DNA of 46,055 nt from Planctomycetia bacterium (GTDB lineage: Bacteria; Planctomycetota; MHYJ01; WSZJ01): contig JADLHC010000028.1 of assembly GCA_020849035.1 (NCBI GenBank), positions 1-46,055 of the forward strand. Direction: 5' to 3'. The translations under genes and the position numbers were made by a program. The notes beneath the pieces were generated by a model. The model did no database searches and had not been told where the DNA came from. It saw nothing but the letters and a program-made list of their open reading frames with translations. Position 1 is the stretch's first letter. The number at the start of each line of letters is the position of its first letter. Below, piece by piece: positions 42,715 to 46,055 of this stretch.

Positions 42715-43755
42715 CTAGTCCTTCAGCTTCTGCGTCTCCTCCATGTCCACCTTCCACGTCCCGTCCTCCCTCACCAGCGCCGTCTTCTCCTCCTTCCCGT
42801 CCGGCTTCACCGTCGTCGCCACGGCCGTGTCGCCGTTCACCGTCGCGCCCTTCCACGTCGAGCCCAGCGCCTCCTCGCGCATCTTCTCGTCGTTGATGAC
42901 GGCCGCGAGCGAGGCGATCACGATCTCCTCGTTCGTCATCCGGCGCAGCTCCCGCACGGTGATCCCCCATTCCTTGAGCACGGGTTCGAGCTGCTCGTCC
43001 GGCAGGCCTTTCAGCTGCTCGATCTGCTTTGCGGCGTCGCCCTCCGTCATCGCCTTCTGCGACTTCCGGCTGATGCACGCCCAGAGCCCCTTGGAGTCCC
43101 TCGACCGGATGACGCCCACCATCGCCCTCCAGGCCTCCTCGGGGGTCTTCTGCGTCATCCCCGTCGACGGCGGGGGGGTCGTCGTCCCGCCGGCCACCGG
43201 ACCGTCGAGCTCCTCCGCCCCGCCGTTCTGGAGCCGCTCCGTCTCCTTCTTGTCCACCTTCCACGTCCCGCCTTCCTTCACCAGCGCGTCCTTCTCCTCC
43301 TTCCCGTCCGGCCCGATCGTCACCGCCACGGCCTTGTTCACGCCGACCCGCGCCTCTTTCCACTTCGTGCCCTCGAGCTTCTTCCTCTCCCCTTCGTCGC
43401 TGGTGACCTGCTTCAGGATCAGAAGCACGAATCCCTCGGCGTCCAGCGACTTCAACTCGCCGGACGTGGTCCCGAGTTTCTGGGCCAGCGCCGTGATCTC
43501 CTCGGGCGAGGACTTCGCGACCCGTTCGACGTTCTCCTTGCCGACGGTCTCGATGAGGTCCTTCCGTGACGCCGCGCACAGCGTGTCGAGGAGGGCCCGG
43601 ACGTCCTTTGCGAGGTAGGCCTCGCGCATGGCCTTCCAGGCCTCCTCCGGCGTCTTCTGCGAGGAACTCGAGGAAGAGGAGCTGGAGGAGTCGGACTTTC
43701 CGCAGCCGAGGGCGGCGAGGGTGAGAAGCAGGGCGGAAGCGATGGTGCAGCGCAT
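42715..43755 (-). CDS. Lipoprotein with a duplicated NTF2-like domain
   Basis: This 346-residue lipoprotein has a lipobox (LTLAALGCGKS), then a run of ten serines. Two similar halves follow, each opening 'QKTPEEAW(K/R)AM' (residues ~33 and ~202) and closing 'PDGKEEK(D/T)ALV(K/R)E(G/D)GTWKVD'. Each half resembles DUF4878-type NTF2-like folds found in lipoproteins. The linker between them is Pro/Thr rich (TTTPPPSTG). The ATG at 43755 has a GGAG ribosome site. Tandem duplication of one domain is clear from the repeated ends; function is unknown. Confidence 0.82.
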   Translation of the reverse strand: MRCTIASALLLTLAALGCGKSDSSSSSSSSSSQKTPEEAWKAMREAYLAKDVRALLDTLCAASRKDLIETVGKENVERVAKSSPEEITALAQKLGTTSGELKSLDAEGFVLLILKQVTSDEGERKKLEGTKWKEARVGVNKAVAVTIGPDGKEEKDALVKEGGTWKVDKKETERLQNGGAEELDGPVAGGTTTPPPSTGMTQKTPEEAWRAMVGVIRSRDSKGLWACISRKSQKAMTEGDAAKQIEQLKGLPDEQLEPVLKEWGITVRELRRMTNEEIVIASLAAVINDEKMREEALGSTWKGATVNGDTAVATTVKPDGKEEKTALVREDGTWKVDMEETQKLKD

Positions 43756-43842
43756 GGGGTGGCTCTCCGTTGGTGTAGGAAGGCCGGACTTTACGAAAGG
43801 GCGCGGCCGCTGGCAATCGACGCGCGCGGGGGGAGTGCTGTG

Positions 43843-45630
43843 TTACCGGTGAGTCTCGAACAGCCGCCTGCCGAACATGAGGTCGTACTGCATGAGCCGG
43901 TAGTCCGCGAGGTCCGCGTCGGGCTCCGGCGCACCGCGGCCGTCGAAGACGCCGGAGGTGCTGACGACGGGCCAGCGCGCGGCGACGTGCTCGACGAGGC
44001 GGACGTGCGGGGGCTTCTCGACCCCGGCGAGGTCGAGGAGGAGCGGGAGCACGCGGAACATTCCCACGGGCCGGTCGAACTCCGGGAGGCGCTTCCCGAA
44101 GTTGTTCCAGACGGCGGCGGGGACGGTGCGCATGGGAAGCGAGGAGGTGCCGTCCAGCGCGAGCCCGGCCTCGAGCCAGGCCTGGAGGCCGTCGCCGAGG
44201 TCGGGGCGGTGGTCGCCGTAGAAGAAAACGAGGGTGGGGGCCGGCGTGTCGCGAAAGGACTCGAGGAGGGCGGCGAGGGCGCGGTCGGCGCGCCGGAGGC
44301 CGAGGACGTAGGCGGTGAGCCGCTCCTGCGAGTCCTTCGAGAAAGCGCGGGTGAACCGGATCGCGCAGGTCTCGCCCGGGTACTTGGCCGCGTCGTAGGG
44401 GGCGTGGCCCTCCATGGTGTTGACGGAGAGGAGCCAGGGGCGCGGGAGGTCGCGGGCGCGGCGGACGATCTCGCGCGTGACGCTGTCGTCGGTGACGCGC
44501 CACGTGTCGACCCTGTCCTGGAACGCCCACTCGGTCGCGGGGATGCAGGCCTCGAACCCGAGCAGCGGCTGGATCTGCGCGCTGTTGTGCATGCCGCCGA
44601 TCGCGTGCAGCGCGACGGCGCGCCACCCCTGCGCGCGGAGGATCGAGGCCAGCGACGGGACGGGGCCGCGCGCGAAGTCCACCCACGCCGCGGAGGGCTC
44701 GGGCATGAAGCGCATGTTGAACCCCGTCAGGACCTCGAGCTCCGCGTTGCAGGTCAGTCCGCCGTAGACCGGGCTGACGAGGTCGAGCCGCCCGAACTCG
44801 CGGCGCAGCCGGTGGAAGGTCGGCACGGGGTCTGCGTCGAACGCGAGCCCCGGGATCTCCGTCGGGTCGCAGAACGACTCGCTCAGGATCACTACGACGT
44901 TCGGGCGGAGCTCGCCGGGCTTCGCGGCCGGAGGCAGCCCCGCCACGATCCGCGCCACCCGCTCTTCCGTGTACCCCGGAGGCTCTTCCGGCCCCGCCGT
45001 CGCGCACCCCATCGCGAGGAAGACGGCGAACCCGTTGCGGTCGCACGTCGCCCGCGAATCCCAGCTCAGGCGGGGGAAGAGCGAGGGGAGCTGGGTAAAG
45101 ACGTTGGTGGCGGGCAGGAAGAGCGACGCGAGGAACGTCGCGGCGGCGGCGCCGGCGAGTGCGCGCGGTCGCCAGCCGCGGCGCGGGGTCGGGAGGGCCG
45201 CTACTGCGAGCGCGAGCGGCGCCGCGAGGAGGAGCAGCAACGCCGGCTTGAGCCACCCGGCGGGGCGCAGCAGCCCCGCATGGAAGACGCCGGCCACGTC
45301 CCCGGTGCGGTGCAGGTCGAGCGGAAGGAGCGGCAGGTCGAGCGCCGCCAGTTTCGCCGCATTGGCCAGCGCGAACGCCGCCCAGAACCCGAGCGCGAGC
45401 CCCGCCGCCAGCCGGACGCGATGCGTCGCCGCCCACACGAACGCCCATGTCGCGCCGACCAGGACGACGCCCCCCATCAGCCCCCACGGCCGCGCGCCGA
45501 ACGCTTCCAGGGCTTCGCCGAATCGCTCCCCCCCGGGCAGCGACAGCACCTGCACCTGGAGCGCGCCGAGGACAAGGACCGCCGTGGCGGCGAGGCGGAC
45601 GCGATGGGAAGGCCGGGGGGATTCGCTCAC
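43843..45630 (-). CDS. LTA synthase family sulfatase (membrane phosphoglycerol transferase-like)
   Basis: This 595-residue protein has about five hydrophobic segments in the first ~180 residues and then an extracytoplasmic alkaline-phosphatase/sulfatase domain. Family motifs are 'NVVVILSESFCDPTEI' with the nucleophile position, 'PVYGGLTCNAELEVLTGFN', 'HAIGGMHNSAQIQPLLGF' and 'LVFFYGDHRPDLGDG'. LTA synthases and their Gram-negative relatives (such as OpgB) transfer phosphoglycerol onto glycans or lipids. Gram-negative hosts use them for glucan or envelope modification. The GTG at 45630 has TAGGCT 6 nt upstream and no good ribosome site. Confidence 0.9.
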   Translation of the reverse strand: MSESPRPSHRVRLAATAVLVLGALQVQVLSLPGGERFGEALEAFGARPWGLMGGVVLVGATWAFVWAATHRVRLAAGLALGFWAAFALANAAKLAALDLPLLPLDLHRTGDVAGVFHAGLLRPAGWLKPALLLLLAAPLALAVAALPTPRRGWRPRALAGAAAATFLASLFLPATNVFTQLPSLFPRLSWDSRATCDRNGFAVFLAMGCATAGPEEPPGYTEERVARIVAGLPPAAKPGELRPNVVVILSESFCDPTEIPGLAFDADPVPTFHRLRREFGRLDLVSPVYGGLTCNAELEVLTGFNMRFMPEPSAAWVDFARGPVPSLASILRAQGWRAVALHAIGGMHNSAQIQPLLGFEACIPATEWAFQDRVDTWRVTDDSVTREIVRRARDLPRPWLLSVNTMEGHAPYDAAKYPGETCAIRFTRAFSKDSQERLTAYVLGLRRADRALAALLESFRDTPAPTLVFFYGDHRPDLGDGLQAWLEAGLALDGTSSLPMRTVPAAVWNNFGKRLPEFDRPVGMFRVLPLLLDLAGVEKPPHVRLVEHVAARWPVVSTSGVFDGRGAPEPDADLADYRLMQYDLMFGRRLFETHR

Positions 45631-45636
45631 GCGGGG

Positions 45637-45642
45637 AGCCTA
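45637..45642 (-). promoter_or_regulatory. -10 element, leaderless (LTA-synthase-type gene)
   Basis: TAGGCT on the minus strand ends 6 nt before the GTG at 45630, and no Shine-Dalgarno sequence is present. It fits the TAnnnT pattern but could be chance. Confidence 0.35.
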
Positions 45643-46055
45643 CAGAATCGGGGCCAGGGTGGACAGCAGGGGGAACGCGGGAAGCGCCGCCGGCCGTGGA
45701 GAGGTCATGCCCCGCGAGATTGACATTCTTGTCCCGGGAGCTCAAATGGGGTAGGATTCCGCCTTCGAGGGGTTCCCGCGTCCGCCGTGGACTCAGTCCC
45801 AACGCGCGGTGCCGGAACGAGTTGTGAGTCCCGGGAGGAACCGGCGGCGGACGCGTTTCTCGCGCTGCGGCCGCGGGGGTGCCGTGTTGATTTCAGTCCT
45901 CACCAGAGAACACAGGAAGACTGCAACCATGGGCTCCATCGACGCGAACCGAAAGGAGGGCGAACCGCAACGATAGAGGCCGGAAGAATTGCCCGGCCGC
46001 GAAAGGGCCTTGACCCCGACGCGGGATCGACAGCCTGTCAACCGGGAAGCCGAGA
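45643..46055. other. Unexplained end region, possible structured RNA
   Basis: About 410 bp carry no convincing gene; an 82-residue frame on the minus strand (45793-46041) has no recognisable features. The last 165 bp hold several short hairpins: GGCCGG (45978-45983) with CCGGCC (45993-45998), and TTGAC (46010-46014) with GTCAA (46037-46041). Composition and hairpins suggest a structured RNA or the start of a mobile intron cut by the window edge. I cannot name it. Confidence 0.3.

Noticed and set aside
45720..45757. TTGACA and TAGGAT as a promoter
   Set aside because: Spacer of 26 bp is too long for a sigma70 promoter.
40796..45802. A 1668-residue frame on the minus strand
   Set aside because: Arginine- and alanine-rich shadow of several real genes in other frames, with no domain.
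45890..45935. A CRISPR-like unit (TTTCAGTCCTCAC ... GCAAC)
   Set aside because: Only one copy; no second repeat at spacer distance on either side.
45793..46041. An 82-residue frame on the minus strand
   Set aside because: No ribosome site and no features; sits in the hairpin-rich end region.

Overview
This is a very GC-rich bacterial chromosomal window with no rRNA, tRNA, insertion sequence or CRISPR array that I can see. The gene set suggests Planctomycetota or a close relative, which is inference. The pointers are a Ser/Thr kinase fused to a formylglycine-generating-enzyme (FGE) fold, a J-like protein opening with a 'DPDYYQLLGV' core, an FG-GAP/ASPIC-UnbV secreted protein, and many lineage-specific secreted and TPR proteins. 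Many starts lack a Shine-Dalgarno sequence and instead have a TAnnnT hexamer 6-9 nt upstream of the start codon, so leaderless transcription looks common.

Layout. 1-6.7 kb: a partial radical SAM/SPASM protein, citrate synthase, an FG-GAP/UnbV protein, an arylamine N-acetyltransferase and a DEAD-box helicase with a His/Gly-rich tail. 6.7-10.5 kb: a small accessory island with a MmcQ/YjbR protein, a ParD-like/zeta toxin-antitoxin pair, a GNAT/DUF1778 toxin-antitoxin pair (each with a clear operator palindrome), two unknown genes, and a short gene split by an in-frame TAG. 10.5-18 kb: a prolyl oligopeptidase lipoprotein, an endonuclease/exonuclease/phosphatase protein, a beta-helix protein, an AhpD/CMD-family gene with an in-frame TGA (probable selenoprotein), a DUF1326 lipoprotein and PPK2. 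17.1-21.4 kb: a CarH/LitR-type B12 photoreceptor repressor facing an SDR - DUF523/DUF1722 - class II photolyase operon across an AT-rich palindromic operator. 21.4-24.5 kb: an NhaR-like LysR regulator facing an HPF - Ca/Na exchanger - GGDEF operon. 24.5-28.9 kb: a lipocalin and a chaperone cluster of GrpE, an Hsp70 without its lid, and a membrane J-like coiled-coil protein. 29-34.5 kb: a large secreted protein, the kinase-FGE fusion and a hemerythrin protein. 34.5-46 kb: a cysteine desulfurase-family protein, a block of secreted unknowns, TPR proteins and lipoproteins, an LTA-synthase-type sulfatase, and about 425 bp of unexplained DNA.

The strongest candidates for something new are these. 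(1) The gene at 14759-15295: its TGA falls exactly at the catalytic CxxC cysteine of the AhpD/CMD fold and is followed by a hairpin with a GGTTC loop at SECIS distance. (2) The GrpE / lidless Hsp70 / membrane J-like cluster. (3) The light-regulated photolyase operon. (4) The recurring leaderless promoter motif, which in the ParD-like/zeta module is merged with the operator.

All family names come from reading the translations; no search was run.
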